Assembly: GCA_036491125.1 (NCBI GenBank)
Contig: DASXCO010000158.1
Span: forward strand, 1 to 53,305
Length of the DNA stretch: 53,305 bases
From: Acidimicrobiales bacterium
Lineage (GTDB): Bacteria > Actinomycetota > Acidimicrobiia > Acidimicrobiales > AC-9
Reading direction: 5' to 3'
Of the stretch, positions 8,674 to 17,660 are shown piece by piece. The translations under genes were made by a program, and so were the position numbers. The first letter of the stretch is position 1. Every line of letters begins with the position of its first letter. Under the pieces are notes generated by a model. It was not told the DNA's origin. It worked only from the letters and a program-made list of their open reading frames with translations, and made no database searches.

Positions 8674-10253
8674 GTGCCACCCGCGCAGCCCGGTGGCCGA
8701 GCGTCACGGCGATGACGGCGGCTGCCGCCGAGCGGTTTGGAGACCAGCTCGCGATCGTGGACGGCGGGACCCGGCTCTCATACAGGGACCTGCGCGACGA
8801 AGCACGAACCTTCGGCGCGGCGTTGGTCGCGTCCGGCGTGGAGCCTGGCGACCGTGTGGCCATCTGGGGGTTCAACAGCGCCGAGTGGGTTGTCAGTGCG
8901 CTGGGGCTGTTCGAGGCCGCGGCGGTGCTCGTCCCCGTCAACACCCGGTTCAAGGGCGTCGAGGCGGCGGACATCCTGTCCCGGAGTGGGGCCAAGGTGC
9001 TAGTCACGGTCAGCGACTTTCTCGGGACGGACTACGTCGCCATGCTCCGAGCGAGCGACGCGGAGCTGCCCCAGCTCCGCACGATCGTGGTGTCGAGCGG
9101 TCACGCACCGGATAGCGCTTCGTCGTGGAGCGCCTTCCTCCGGCGCGGGACCGACGCGACGCGCGCCGAGGTCGCCCGGCGCAGCGCCGCCACGACCGCT
9201 GAGGACGTCTCCGACATCCTCTTCACCTCGGGCACGACGGGTGTCCCCAAGGGCGTGGTCCAGACCCACGCCCGGACGTTGCGCGTCGCCACTGACTGGG
9301 TGGCGATGACCGGCCTCACCGCCGGCGACCGCTATCTCATGGTCAACCCGTACTTCCACATGTTCGGGTTGAAGGCTGGGATCCTCGCGTCGGTCGCCGC
9401 CGGCGCGACGATGCTCCCCGAAGCGGTGTTCGACGTCGATCGCCTGCTCTCGCGGGTCGCCGAGGAGCAGATTACGGTGCTTCCTGGGCCACCCACCGTC
9501 TACCAGTCGATCCTCGACCACCCCGACCGCGGCCGCCACGACCTGTCGAGCCTGCGGGTCGCGGTGACCGGCGCCGCCGACATCCCGATCGAGCTCATCC
9601 GCCGCGTGGTCGACGAGCTGCCGTTTCCCACGATCATCACCGGCTACGGGCTCACCGAGGCGGGTACCGCGACGGCGACGTCCTTCGCTGACGACGTAGA
9701 GACCATCGCCACCACGGTGGGGCGTCCACGCCCGGGCTTCGAGCTGCGCATTGTCGACGACAAGGGCGTCGAGGTCCCGGCCGGAGATACCGGCGAGATC
9801 GTGCTGCGCGGGGGAAGCACGATGTTGCACTACCTCGACGACCCCGAGGGGACAGCGCGGGCTCTCCCCGAGGGCGGGTGGTTACGGACGGGTGACCTCG
9901 GCACGGTGAACGGAGCGGGCTGTCTACGCGTCGTCGGCCGGGCCAAGGACATGTTCATCGTCGGTGGCTTCAACGCCTACCCCGCTGAGATCGAGAGCGC
10001 CCTGCTCCGTCACCCCGACATCCAGGAGGCTGCCGTGATCGGCATACCTGATCAACGGCTGGGTGAGGTCGGCATGGCGTTCGTCGTCGTTCGGCAGGGG
10101 GTTGCCACGTCGGGCAGCGAGATCATCCGGTGGTCCCGCGACCAGATGGCGAACTACAAGGTCCCTCGGGCCGTCGAGGTGATCGATGAGCTGCCGGTCA
10201 GCGCCACCGGGAAGGTGATGAAGGACGTGTTGCGCGAGCAGGCGACGGCCTGA
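8670..10253 (+). CDS. Acyl-CoA synthetase (AMP-forming, FadD3-like)
   Basis: A 527-residue adenylate-forming ligase that activates a carboxylic acid to its CoA thioester with ATP. Core motifs are in order: TSGTTGVPKG (about 186-195), NPYFHMFGLKAG, GYGLTEAG, TGDLG, the hinge GRAKDMFIVGGFNAYPAEIE, and the C-terminal catalytic Lys at about 515 in SATGKVMK. Length and the NPYFHMFG segment recall FadD3-type ligases of steroid-ring catabolism, but that match is from memory. It overlaps the LLM gene by four bases and the next ligase by one, indicating coupled translation. The acid substrate is unknown. Confidence 0.92.
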   Translation: MSATRAARWPSVTAMTAAAAERFGDQLAIVDGGTRLSYRDLRDEARTFGAALVASGVEPGDRVAIWGFNSAEWVVSALGLFEAAAVLVPVNTRFKGVEAADILSRSGAKVLVTVSDFLGTDYVAMLRASDAELPQLRTIVVSSGHAPDSASSWSAFLRRGTDATRAEVARRSAATTAEDVSDILFTSGTTGVPKGVVQTHARTLRVATDWVAMTGLTAGDRYLMVNPYFHMFGLKAGILASVAAGATMLPEAVFDVDRLLSRVAEEQITVLPGPPTVYQSILDHPDRGRHDLSSLRVAVTGAADIPIELIRRVVDELPFPTIITGYGLTEAGTATATSFADDVETIATTVGRPRPGFELRIVDDKGVEVPAGDTGEIVLRGGSTMLHYLDDPEGTARALPEGGWLRTGDLGTVNGAGCLRVVGRAKDMFIVGGFNAYPAEIESALLRHPDIQEAAVIGIPDQRLGEVGMAFVVVRQGVATSGSEIIRWSRDQMANYKVPRAVEVIDELPVSATGKVMKDVLREQATA

Positions 10254-11773
10254 TGGCGCCGGGCCTGATGCACCAGGGGCTCGAGCGGTCTGCCCGCCGC
10301 TTCGGCGATCGTGACTTCATACGGGCCGGCGAAGACATGTGGTCCTTCCAGGGGCTCGACGGCCTGAGCAACGCCTTCGCCCGGCACCTGGCGGTGAGCG
10401 GCGTGAACGCCAGAGACCGTGTCGTGGTCATGACCACGAGCCGCGTGGAGTTTGTTGTTGCCGTCCACGCCGTCAGCAAGCTGGGCGCGTCCGCCGTCCT
10501 CCTGAGCCCGGCGTGGAAGGCCCTCGAGGTCGGGCACGCGCTGGCGCTGACCGAGCCGGTCCACGCCGTGGCCGACGGGCCCGCGGTGGCCGTGCTGTCC
10601 GATCGCTTACGCGGGGGCGTGACTGATCTCGACGACCCGGCGATGACGGAGACGGTGTTCACCCTCGCTCCCGAGCCGATCACCGGCAGCGACGTCGACG
10701 ACAGCGACGAGGCGGTCCTCGTCTTCAGCTCGGGTACGACCGGGCTCCCCAAGGCCGTGCGCCACTCGCACCGGTCGATTCGTCACGCCACGGCGCACTG
10801 GTGCGACGCCCTCGACCTCGGTCCCGACGACCGCTTCCAGGTGGCCACGCCACCGTCGCACATCCTCGGATTGTTGAACCTGCTCGCTGCGGCCGCCGCC
10901 GCGGCGACGGTGCGGCTGCATCCACGCTTCGACCTCGACGAGATCCTGGGCCGGATCGAGAGCGAACGTATGACACTCGAGATGGCCGTGGCGCCGGTCG
11001 CGCTGGCGATGGCAAAGCATCCTCGGCTCGAGGCGTACGACCTGTCATCGCTGCGCTACATCATGTGGGGCGCCACCCCGGTGAGTGAGAACGTCGCCAA
11101 AGTCGTGACCGAGCGCACCGGCGTCCGGTGGCTGCCGGCATACGGCGCCAGCGAGCTGCCGGTGATCGCCTGCAATCCCGTGCGAGAAACCGACGCCTGG
11201 CGACTCGACTCCGCCGGGCTGCCGCCGGCCGGCGTCGAGCTGCGGGTCGCGGATCTCGACACTGGCGAGCCCCTGGCGCCTGGCCACACCGGCGAGATCC
11301 AGGTCCAGAGCCCATCGGTCATGGCAGGCTACCTGCCAGCGGAGGCCACGGCCGGGGCATTCGCCGATGGTTGGTACCGCACGGGCGACGTCGGATGGCT
11401 CGAGCCCGAGGGATGGGTCCACCTGACCGACCGATCGAAGGAGATGATCAAGGTGAACGCCTTCCAGGTGGCGCCGGCCGAGATAGAGGCGGTGCTGCTC
11501 GACCACCCTGCGGTCCTCGATTGCGCCGTGTTCGGCGTGCCTGACGAGCGCGCCGGCGAGGTGCCAGCCGCAGCCGTGCAGCTGGACTCCTCGCACCCGG
11601 TTGCCGATGGGGAGCTTCAGCGACTCGTCGCCGACTCGCTCGCGACGTACAAGCACCTCCACCATGTCGTGGTCGTCGACGCCATTCCGCGGCTCCCGTC
11701 GGGGAAGGCGCTCCGCCGGACGCTTCGCGACGAATGGGCGCCGATGCTCGTCGCCTCGGGGAAGGTGGGTTAG
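10253..11773 (+). CDS. Second AMP-dependent acyl-CoA ligase
   Basis: A 506-residue adenylate-forming ligase. It has the P-loop SSGTTGLPKA (about 159-168), the AYGASELP motif at the position of the usual YGxTE, TGDVGWLEPEGW, the hinge DRSKEMIKVNAFQVAPAEIE, and the catalytic Lys at about 485 in SGKALRR. It resembles 4-coumarate-CoA-ligase-like enzymes more than the preceding gene does. YGASE in place of YGMTE is a mild deviation that may affect specificity. The start overlaps the previous stop (TGATG). Two different ligases in one operon suggest two acids, or two steps at which a free acid is formed. Confidence 0.9.
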   Translation: MAPGLMHQGLERSARRFGDRDFIRAGEDMWSFQGLDGLSNAFARHLAVSGVNARDRVVVMTTSRVEFVVAVHAVSKLGASAVLLSPAWKALEVGHALALTEPVHAVADGPAVAVLSDRLRGGVTDLDDPAMTETVFTLAPEPITGSDVDDSDEAVLVFSSGTTGLPKAVRHSHRSIRHATAHWCDALDLGPDDRFQVATPPSHILGLLNLLAAAAAAATVRLHPRFDLDEILGRIESERMTLEMAVAPVALAMAKHPRLEAYDLSSLRYIMWGATPVSENVAKVVTERTGVRWLPAYGASELPVIACNPVRETDAWRLDSAGLPPAGVELRVADLDTGEPLAPGHTGEIQVQSPSVMAGYLPAEATAGAFADGWYRTGDVGWLEPEGWVHLTDRSKEMIKVNAFQVAPAEIEAVLLDHPAVLDCAVFGVPDERAGEVPAAAVQLDSSHPVADGELQRLVADSLATYKHLHHVVVVDAIPRLPSGKALRRTLRDEWAPMLVASGKVG

Positions 11774-11780
11774 GGGAGCT

Positions 11781-13037
11781 CTAGGCGATCCCGTCGTTGC
11801 GGTACACATGACCGCCCTTCATCACGAACCGGACATCCCCGGTCACGGCGATGTCAGCCAGCGGATCGCCGGGAACGGCGATGATGTCGGCGAGAAGTCC
11901 GGCTTCGAGCCGGCCCCGGTCGTCGACGTCGATCAGCTCGGCTGAGACGGTCGTCGCGGCGCGGATCGCCTGGAGTGCCGTCATCCCCCGGTTGACGAGC
12001 GCGACCAGCTCCTTGGCGTTGCGGCCATGTGGGATGGCCGGTGCGTCGGTACCGCAGGCGACTCGAACGCCACGCTCGATGGCTTTGCTGATCGTCGCCC
12101 GGGCCCGCGGGAAGACCTCCGCGGCCTTGGCTTGGAGCTCCGGCGCCGCGCGCGAGACATCCATGGCGTCCGCGAGGTAGGTGGTCGCGACGAGAAACGT
12201 GCCTCGCTCGACCATCAGCTCGAGGGTCTCGTCGCTCGCCAGCGAGCCGTGCTCGATACAGTCGATCCCCGCCTCGATCGCAGCACGGATGCCATCGTCG
12301 CCGTGGGCGTGGGCGGCGACCCTGAGTCCGGCGCGGTGGGCTTCGTCGGCGATCGCCTCCAGCTCTTCGTCGGAGTATTGCTGGGCCCCAGCGGGGCCGG
12401 TGTGCGACATCACACCCCCCGACGCGCAGACCTTGATGAGTCTCGCTCCATGCTTGATCTGGTAGCGCACGGCCTTGCGCACCTCGCTGATGCCGTTGGC
12501 GATGCCCTCCTCGACGGTGAGCGGCATGATGTGCGGCGCAAACGCCTGGAACATGGTGGGGTCGAGGTGGCCCCCGCTCGGGGTGATGGCGTGGCCGGCG
12601 GGAACGACGCGGGGTCCGTCGATCCATCCGAGGTCGATCGCCTTCCGGAGGGCGACGTCGAGGAGCAGGCCGCCGGTCTGGACGAAGAGACCGAGGTTCC
12701 GCACGGTCGTGAAGCCCGCCCGGAGCGTCCGGCGGGCGTTGGCGACCGCGCGCAGGGTTCGGACGGCGGCGTCGTCCTGTACGGAGTTCAGGGGGCTGGC
12801 ATGGTCGGGGCCTCCCAAGAGGAGGTTGACCTCCATATCCATCAGACCCGGGAGCATGGTGAGGTCGCCGAGGTCGATCTCCTCGACGTCCGCAGGAACC
12901 GATCCGGGTGCCACATCGACGATCCGGTCACCCTCGATCAGGAGATCCCCAGGCGCCAGCACCTCGCCCTTCCCGACATCGAGCATCCGGGCGCTGACCA
13001 GGTGAATCGGTGGCTGCGGGCTCCGCTCACGGGCCAT
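11781..13037 (-). CDS. Amidohydrolase-superfamily protein (imidazolonepropionase-like) with altered HxH site
   Basis: A 418-residue amidohydrolase with the small beta-sandwich ends and TIM barrel of the imidazolonepropionase/prolidase-like group. Most metal ligands can be seen: the Lys that is usually carbamylated (K202 in IKVCASGG), H243/H245 in AAHAHGDDG, H263 in IEHGS and D331 in CGTDAP. The first metal motif, normally HxH after PGLID, reads PGLMDMEVN here, so the two His are replaced by Glu69 and Asn71. It may be a specialised subfamily or may bind metal differently. It is divergent from the next amidohydrolase gene, with 64 bases between them, and convergent with the ligase operon. Hydrolysis of a cyclic amide or lactone-like intermediate is possible. 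Confidence 0.85.
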   Translation of the reverse strand: MARERSPQPPIHLVSARMLDVGKGEVLAPGDLLIEGDRIVDVAPGSVPADVEEIDLGDLTMLPGLMDMEVNLLLGGPDHASPLNSVQDDAAVRTLRAVANARRTLRAGFTTVRNLGLFVQTGGLLLDVALRKAIDLGWIDGPRVVPAGHAITPSGGHLDPTMFQAFAPHIMPLTVEEGIANGISEVRKAVRYQIKHGARLIKVCASGGVMSHTGPAGAQQYSDEELEAIADEAHRAGLRVAAHAHGDDGIRAAIEAGIDCIEHGSLASDETLELMVERGTFLVATTYLADAMDVSRAAPELQAKAAEVFPRARATISKAIERGVRVACGTDAPAIPHGRNAKELVALVNRGMTALQAIRAATTVSAELIDVDDRGRLEAGLLADIIAVPGDPLADIAVTGDVRFVMKGGHVYRNDGIA

Positions 13038-13101
13038 TCGTCGCTCCCTCGGGTAAAATCGCTCTACCTAGTCGGAAACCATATTCTCGCAGAGGGGAAG
13101 C

Positions 13102-14403
13102 ATGCTCGACGTCGACCATCTCGTGCTCGTCAGTGTCGATGACCACCTCATCGAGCCGCCAGATCTGTTCGTCAACCACCTCGACCCGAAGTACCAGGAC
13201 CGGGCGCCCAAGCTCGTCCGCAACGCCGAGGGGTCGGACGTCTGGACGTTCGGTGACGTGGTCATGGAGACGGCCGCGCTCAATGCGGTGGCCGGGCGCC
13301 CGAAGGAGGAGTACGGCCTGGAGCCCCAGAGCCTCGATGAGGTGCGGCCCGGCTGCTATGACGTGCACGAACGGGTGAAGGACATGGACGCCGGTGGCGT
13401 CCTGGCGTCCATGAACTTCCCGTCGTTCCCGACGTTCACGGCGCGCGTGTTCGCCAGCGACGACGCGGATCTGTCCCTGGCGCTGGTGCGGGCTTACAAC
13501 GACTGGCACATCGACGAATGGTGTGCCGCCTACCCCGGCCGCTTCATCCCCATGGCCGTGCCTGTGATCTGGGACGCAGCGCTGACTGCGGACGAGGTGC
13601 GTCGGGTCGCCGCCAAGGGCTGCCATTCGCTGAGCTTCACGGAGAATCCCGCTGCCCTCGGCTACCCGAGCTTCCACGACGAGTACTGGGACCCTGTGTG
13701 GCGCGCGTGCTGCGACACCGGCACGGTGCTCTCGATCCACCTTGGCTCGTCGGGCCGCCTATCGATCCCGGCCGTGGACTCGCCACCCGACGTGATGATC
13801 ACCCTCCAACCGATGAACATCCAGTCGGCCGCGGCCGATCTGCTCTGGTCGCGCGTCCTCAAGAACTTCCCAGGCCTTCGTGTGGCGTTATCCGAAGGCG
13901 GCACGGGGTGGATCCCGTACTTCCTCGATCGGGTCGACCGTACCTTCGAGATGCACCATGCCTGGACGCTGCAGGACTTCGGCGGGCGGATGCCGAGCGA
14001 GGTGTTCCGCGACCACTTCCTCACATGCTTCATCAGCGATCCGATCGGGGTCGCCATGAGAGACAGGATCGGTATCGACAACATCGCCTGGGAGGCCGAC
14101 TACCCGCACAGCGACTCGATGTGGCCGACCGCACCGGAGGAGTTGGGCGCTGTCTTCGCCGAGAACGACCTGCCTGACGACCACGTTCGCAGGATGACGC
14201 ACGAGAACGCCATGCGCTGGTACTCGTTCGACCCCTTCGCCCACGTGCCAGAGGACCAGGCGACCGTGGGTGCGCTGCGGCGACGGGCCGCCGGCCACGA
14301 TGTCTCGGTCATGTCGCGCAGCACACGGGTCCGAACCCCGGACGAGAAGCTCGAAGGGTTCCGTAAGCGCGCCCGGCGAGCCGTGGCGGCTGTGGGAACC
14401 TGA
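13102..14403 (+). CDS. Amidohydrolase family 2 (ACMSD-like) protein
   Basis: A 433-residue metal-dependent TIM-barrel protein related to 2-amino-3-carboxymuconate semialdehyde decarboxylase and other amidohydrolase-2 enzymes. The N-terminal motif reads VDDHLIEPPDLF (D14, H15, with the following EPP), as in the family. Later come SIHLGSSG with a conserved His and EADYPHSDSMWP with the metal-binding Asp and His. The ATG follows AGAGGGGAAG at good spacing. It starts a run of collinear genes with the crotonase (4-base gap) and the DapB-like dehydrogenase. Family members decarboxylate or hydrolyse aromatic acids and ring-cleavage products, which fits a degradative cluster. The substrate is not known. 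Confidence 0.9.
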   Translation: MLDVDHLVLVSVDDHLIEPPDLFVNHLDPKYQDRAPKLVRNAEGSDVWTFGDVVMETAALNAVAGRPKEEYGLEPQSLDEVRPGCYDVHERVKDMDAGGVLASMNFPSFPTFTARVFASDDADLSLALVRAYNDWHIDEWCAAYPGRFIPMAVPVIWDAALTADEVRRVAAKGCHSLSFTENPAALGYPSFHDEYWDPVWRACCDTGTVLSIHLGSSGRLSIPAVDSPPDVMITLQPMNIQSAAADLLWSRVLKNFPGLRVALSEGGTGWIPYFLDRVDRTFEMHHAWTLQDFGGRMPSEVFRDHFLTCFISDPIGVAMRDRIGIDNIAWEADYPHSDSMWPTAPEELGAVFAENDLPDDHVRRMTHENAMRWYSFDPFAHVPEDQATVGALRRRAAGHDVSVMSRSTRVRTPDEKLEGFRKRARRAVAAVGT

Positions 14404-14407
14404 ATGA

Positions 14408-15196
14408 ATGGCGACTGATTCGCTGGGCACCTCGAACCTCCGTCTTGATCGAGACGGGGGGATCGCCTGGTGCGTCATCGATCGTCCGGCGGCGAGGAAC
14501 GCCCTCACGCCTGCGATGTACTACGGGATCAAGCGCGCCGTACGCCTCGTCAACGTGGACCCGCAGCTCGCCGCGCTCATCATCACCGGTGTCGGCGACG
14601 TCTTCGCTCCGGGCGGCGACCTCGGCGGACGAGCGGAGCCCGGGGACGATCAGACCCCTGACATCGGCGCCGACATCCTTCCGTTCCTCGCCATCCGGGA
14701 CAGCCGTGCACCAGTGATCGCCGCGGTCAACGGCATCTGCCAGGCCGGTGGGCTACTGATCGCCATGATGAGCGACATTGCGGTCGCCAGCGATCGCGCC
14801 ACGTTCCGGGTCCCCGAGCTGTTGCGCGGCATCCCCGACGCGACGTACGCAGCGGCGCTGCCGGCCCATGTCGGGCTGGCCGTGGCGCGCGACCTGCTGT
14901 TGTCGGCGCGTCGGTTCGATGCGGTCGAAGCCCAACGGCTCGGGGTCATCTCCCGCGTCGTTCCCCACGACGGCCTGCGGTCGGCTGCCATCGAGGCTGC
15001 TCGACAGGTCCTGCAGACCGCGCCGGACGCACGTGTGCACGTGAAGCGGATGCTGAACGAACACTATGGTCCGGTCGACTACCAGACGATGTTCTGGGCG
15101 CTCGAGCACTCACCCGAGCCACGCGAGGGCATGAGCGCCTTCATGGAGAAGCGCCCACCGAGGTGGATCCCGAGGATGGATGAACGTGGGGAATGA
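14408..15196 (+). CDS. Enoyl-CoA hydratase/isomerase-family (crotonase) protein
   Basis: A 262-residue crotonase-fold protein that binds an acyl-CoA thioester. The oxyanion-hole elements are present: FAPGGDLGG near residue 63 and VNGICQAGGLL near 113. In classical hydratases the second loop reads GGGCE with a catalytic Glu. Here it reads AGGLLIAMMSD, so that Glu is missing, while the second Glu site (FRVPELLRG) is kept. It may therefore be an isomerase, hydrolase or decarboxylase rather than a simple hydratase. The gene lies four bases after the ACMSD-like gene, and its stop falls just before the chosen start of the next gene. Confidence 0.88.
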   Translation: MATDSLGTSNLRLDRDGGIAWCVIDRPAARNALTPAMYYGIKRAVRLVNVDPQLAALIITGVGDVFAPGGDLGGRAEPGDDQTPDIGADILPFLAIRDSRAPVIAAVNGICQAGGLLIAMMSDIAVASDRATFRVPELLRGIPDATYAAALPAHVGLAVARDLLLSARRFDAVEAQRLGVISRVVPHDGLRSAAIEAARQVLQTAPDARVHVKRMLNEHYGPVDYQTMFWALEHSPEPREGMSAFMEKRPPRWIPRMDERGE

Positions 15197-15197
15197 C

Positions 15198-16244
15198 ATG
15201 GACATCGAGAGCATGCGGCCGCTCCGCGTCGTGCAATGGGCGACGGGCAACATCGGCGCCAGGTCCCTGCGCGCCGTCATCGAGCATCCGCATCTCGAGC
15301 TGGTCGGGTTGTACGTGTACTCCGATGCCAAGGTCGGCCGGGACGCCGGGGCGATGTGTCAGCTCGGGCCCACCGGCGTGATCGCCACCCGAGACGTGGA
15401 GGAGATCGTCACCCTGAAGCCCGACTGCGTCCTCTATATGGCTGATCGAGCGGACATCGACGTCGTGTGTCGGCTGCTCGAGTCGGGCGCCAACGTCGTG
15501 TCGACCCGGAGCGAGTTTCACCACCCGGCCGGGCTGGCGCCGGCTGTCCGCCAGCGGATCGACGCCGCCTGCCAGCGTGGTGGGGCGACCCTCCACAGCA
15601 CGGGGAGCAGTCCGGGCTTCATCACCGAGGCCCTGCCGATCGTGCTGACGTCGCTCCAGCGGCGGGTGAACCGACTGACGATCGACGAGTTCGCCGACCT
15701 GTCGTCGCGGAACTCGCCCGAGTTGCTCTTCGATCTCATGGGCTTCGGCAAGGATCCTGCCGAGTTCGACAGCCGCCGGTTCGGCCACGGGGCGGTCGGC
15801 TTCGGGCCCTCGCTCCGAGCGCTCGCCGATGCGATCTCATTGCCCCTCGACGACGTCGAGTCCACCGGCGAGATCGCCACGGCACGCCGCACCGTCGAGA
15901 TCAGCGCCGGCACCGTCGGAGCCGGCACCGTCGCCGCACAGCGAATGATCGTGTCGGGCATTCGGAATCGTGAGACGCTCCTGCGCTTCCGCGCTACCTG
16001 GTACTGCGCGACCGACCTCGAGCCGGCGTGGGACCTCCGGGAGACGGGCTGGCACGTCCTGCTACAAGGCGACCTGCCCCTCGAGGTCGACATCCGCTTT
16101 CCGGTGTCCCCGGAGGAATGGGGCGCGACCTCACCGGGCGTAACGGCACATCGCGCCGTCAACGCGATCTCAAATGTCTGCTCGGCCGCTCCCGGCCTTC
16201 GGACGACGGCCGAGCTGCCACAGATCATCCCCGCGCTCGACTGA
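15198..16244 (+). CDS. DapB-like NAD(P)-dependent dehydrogenase
   Basis: A 348-residue protein with an N-terminal Rossmann fold (VVQWATGNIGARSLRAVI) like dihydrodipicolinate reductase and 2,4-diaminopentanoate dehydrogenase. The C-terminal part is of the actinobacterial type seen beside acyl-CoA catabolism genes. I chose ATG 15198 because GTGGGG lies six bases upstream; an ATG at 15180 inside the preceding gene would add six residues. Motifs such as STGSSPGFITEALP and the central DEFADLSSRNSPELLFDLMGFG are family-like. The genuine substrate of these paralogues is generally unknown, and lysine biosynthesis is unlikely given the neighbours. Confidence 0.83.
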   Translation: MDIESMRPLRVVQWATGNIGARSLRAVIEHPHLELVGLYVYSDAKVGRDAGAMCQLGPTGVIATRDVEEIVTLKPDCVLYMADRADIDVVCRLLESGANVVSTRSEFHHPAGLAPAVRQRIDAACQRGGATLHSTGSSPGFITEALPIVLTSLQRRVNRLTIDEFADLSSRNSPELLFDLMGFGKDPAEFDSRRFGHGAVGFGPSLRALADAISLPLDDVESTGEIATARRTVEISAGTVGAGTVAAQRMIVSGIRNRETLLRFRATWYCATDLEPAWDLRETGWHVLLQGDLPLEVDIRFPVSPEEWGATSPGVTAHRAVNAISNVCSAAPGLRTTAELPQIIPALD

Positions 16245-16313
16245 CGGCGCGTCTCCCTCGCTGCTTGGCCCCGGCACCTCTTCGCGCGCCGTACTGGCAT
16301 TTCCCTCTGTCGA

Positions 16314-16333
16314 CGTCACAATCAACAGTGACG
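16314..16333. promoter_or_regulatory. Inverted repeat upstream of acyl-CoA dehydrogenase
   Basis: CGTCAC (16314-16319) and GTGACG (16328-16333) are perfect 6-base arms around an AT-rich 8-base spacer (aatcaaca). The site ends 23 bases before the ATG of the acyl-CoA dehydrogenase gene, a usual place for a repressor operator. Which regulator would bind is unknown. Confidence 0.35.
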
Positions 16334-16356
16334 GCTCAGCGAGTAGGGTTGGCGCG

Positions 16357-17658
16357 ATGGCGTGGGACTTCGAGACCGAGCCTGAGTTCCAGGAGAAGCT
16401 GGACTGGGCGGACGCGTTCGTGCGTGAGGAGGTCGAACCTCTCGACCTCGTCTGGGGTGGGTTGGAGTTCACGCCCCCCGACGACACGCTGCGAAAGGTC
16501 ATCGACCCGCTGAAGGAGGAGGTGAGGCGTCAGAAGCTGTGGGCGACGCACCTCGGTCCCGACCTCGGTGGTGAGGGGTACGGGCAGCTCAAGCTGTCGT
16601 TGCTCAACGAGATCCTCGGTCGGTCCTCCTGGGCGCCGATCATCTTCGGGTGCCAGGCGCCGGACACCGGCAACGCGGAGATCATCGCCCACTACGGGAC
16701 GCCCGAGCAGAAGGATCGGTACCTGCGCCCACTGCTCGAGGGTGAGCTGTTCTCGTGCTACTCGATGACCGAGCCGCACGCCGGCGCCGATCCAACGATG
16801 TTCCAGACGCGGGCCGTCAAGGACGGCGACGAGTGGGTCGTCAACGGGTGGAAGTTCTTCTCGTCGAATGCGAAGACAGCAGCGTTCCTTATCGTGATGG
16901 TGGTGACCAATCCCGACGTCAGCCCGTACAACGGGATGTCGATGTTCCTCGTCCCCACCGACACCCCCGGCATCCACATCGTCCGCGACGTCGGCCTCGG
17001 TGGTGAAAACCTCGGAGAAGGTTCGCATGCGCTCATCCAGTATGAGGACGTTCGTGTGCCGGCGGACGCACTTCTGGGTGGGGAGGGCCAGGCGTTCGCC
17101 ATCGCCCAGACGCGCCTCGGTGGCGGCCGCATCCACCACGCCATGCGAACGATCGGCCTCGCGACGCAGGCGCTCGACATGATGTGCGAGCGGGCTCTGA
17201 GTCGGGAGACACAGGGCAGCCTCCTGGCCGACAAGCAGTTCGTTCAGGGTTACATCGCCGACTCCTACGCCCAGCTCGTGCAGTTCCGGCTCCTGGTGCT
17301 GTACACCGCGTGGTCGATCGACAAGTACAGCGACTACCGCAAGGTCCGCAAGGACATCGCCACCGTAAAGGTGCTGATGCCCGGAGTACTGCACGACATC
17401 GCGCAGCGAGCGCTGCAGGTGCACGGCGCGCTGGGTGTCAGCAACGAGATGCCGTTCCACAGGATGATCCTTGGCGCCAGCGTTCTCGGCCTCGCCGACG
17501 GGCCGACAGAGGTGCACAAGATCACTGTGGCTCGGCAGGTCCTGCGCGGCTCCCGGCCGAGCGACGATCTCTGGCCAACGAAGCACCTGCCGCGGCGGGT
17601 CGCCGCGGCGCGGGCCAAGTTCGCCGAGTACCTCGACCATGAAGTGGGGAACCTCTGA
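16357..17658 (+). CDS. Acyl-CoA dehydrogenase (ACAD10/11-like)
   Basis: A 433-residue FAD-dependent acyl-CoA dehydrogenase that introduces an alpha-beta double bond into an acyl-CoA. Visible family segments are YSMTEPHAGADPTMFQT (FAD/substrate loop), NGWKFFSSNA, FAIAQTRLGGGRIHHAMRTIG and the C-terminal ALGVSNEMPFHRM. The base-bearing motif reads LADGPTEVHKITVARQVLRG, so Asp stands where YEGT-type enzymes have Glu, as in ACAD10/11 relatives. The ATG at 16357 begins the conserved N terminus; 61 codons of upstream open frame look non-coding. A 3' remnant resembling a crotonase gene follows directly. Confidence 0.92.
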   Translation: MAWDFETEPEFQEKLDWADAFVREEVEPLDLVWGGLEFTPPDDTLRKVIDPLKEEVRRQKLWATHLGPDLGGEGYGQLKLSLLNEILGRSSWAPIIFGCQAPDTGNAEIIAHYGTPEQKDRYLRPLLEGELFSCYSMTEPHAGADPTMFQTRAVKDGDEWVVNGWKFFSSNAKTAAFLIVMVVTNPDVSPYNGMSMFLVPTDTPGIHIVRDVGLGGENLGEGSHALIQYEDVRVPADALLGGEGQAFAIAQTRLGGGRIHHAMRTIGLATQALDMMCERALSRETQGSLLADKQFVQGYIADSYAQLVQFRLLVLYTAWSIDKYSDYRKVRKDIATVKVLMPGVLHDIAQRALQVHGALGVSNEMPFHRMILGASVLGLADGPTEVHKITVARQVLRGSRPSDDLWPTKHLPRRVAAARAKFAEYLDHEVGNL

Positions 17659-17660
17659 TC

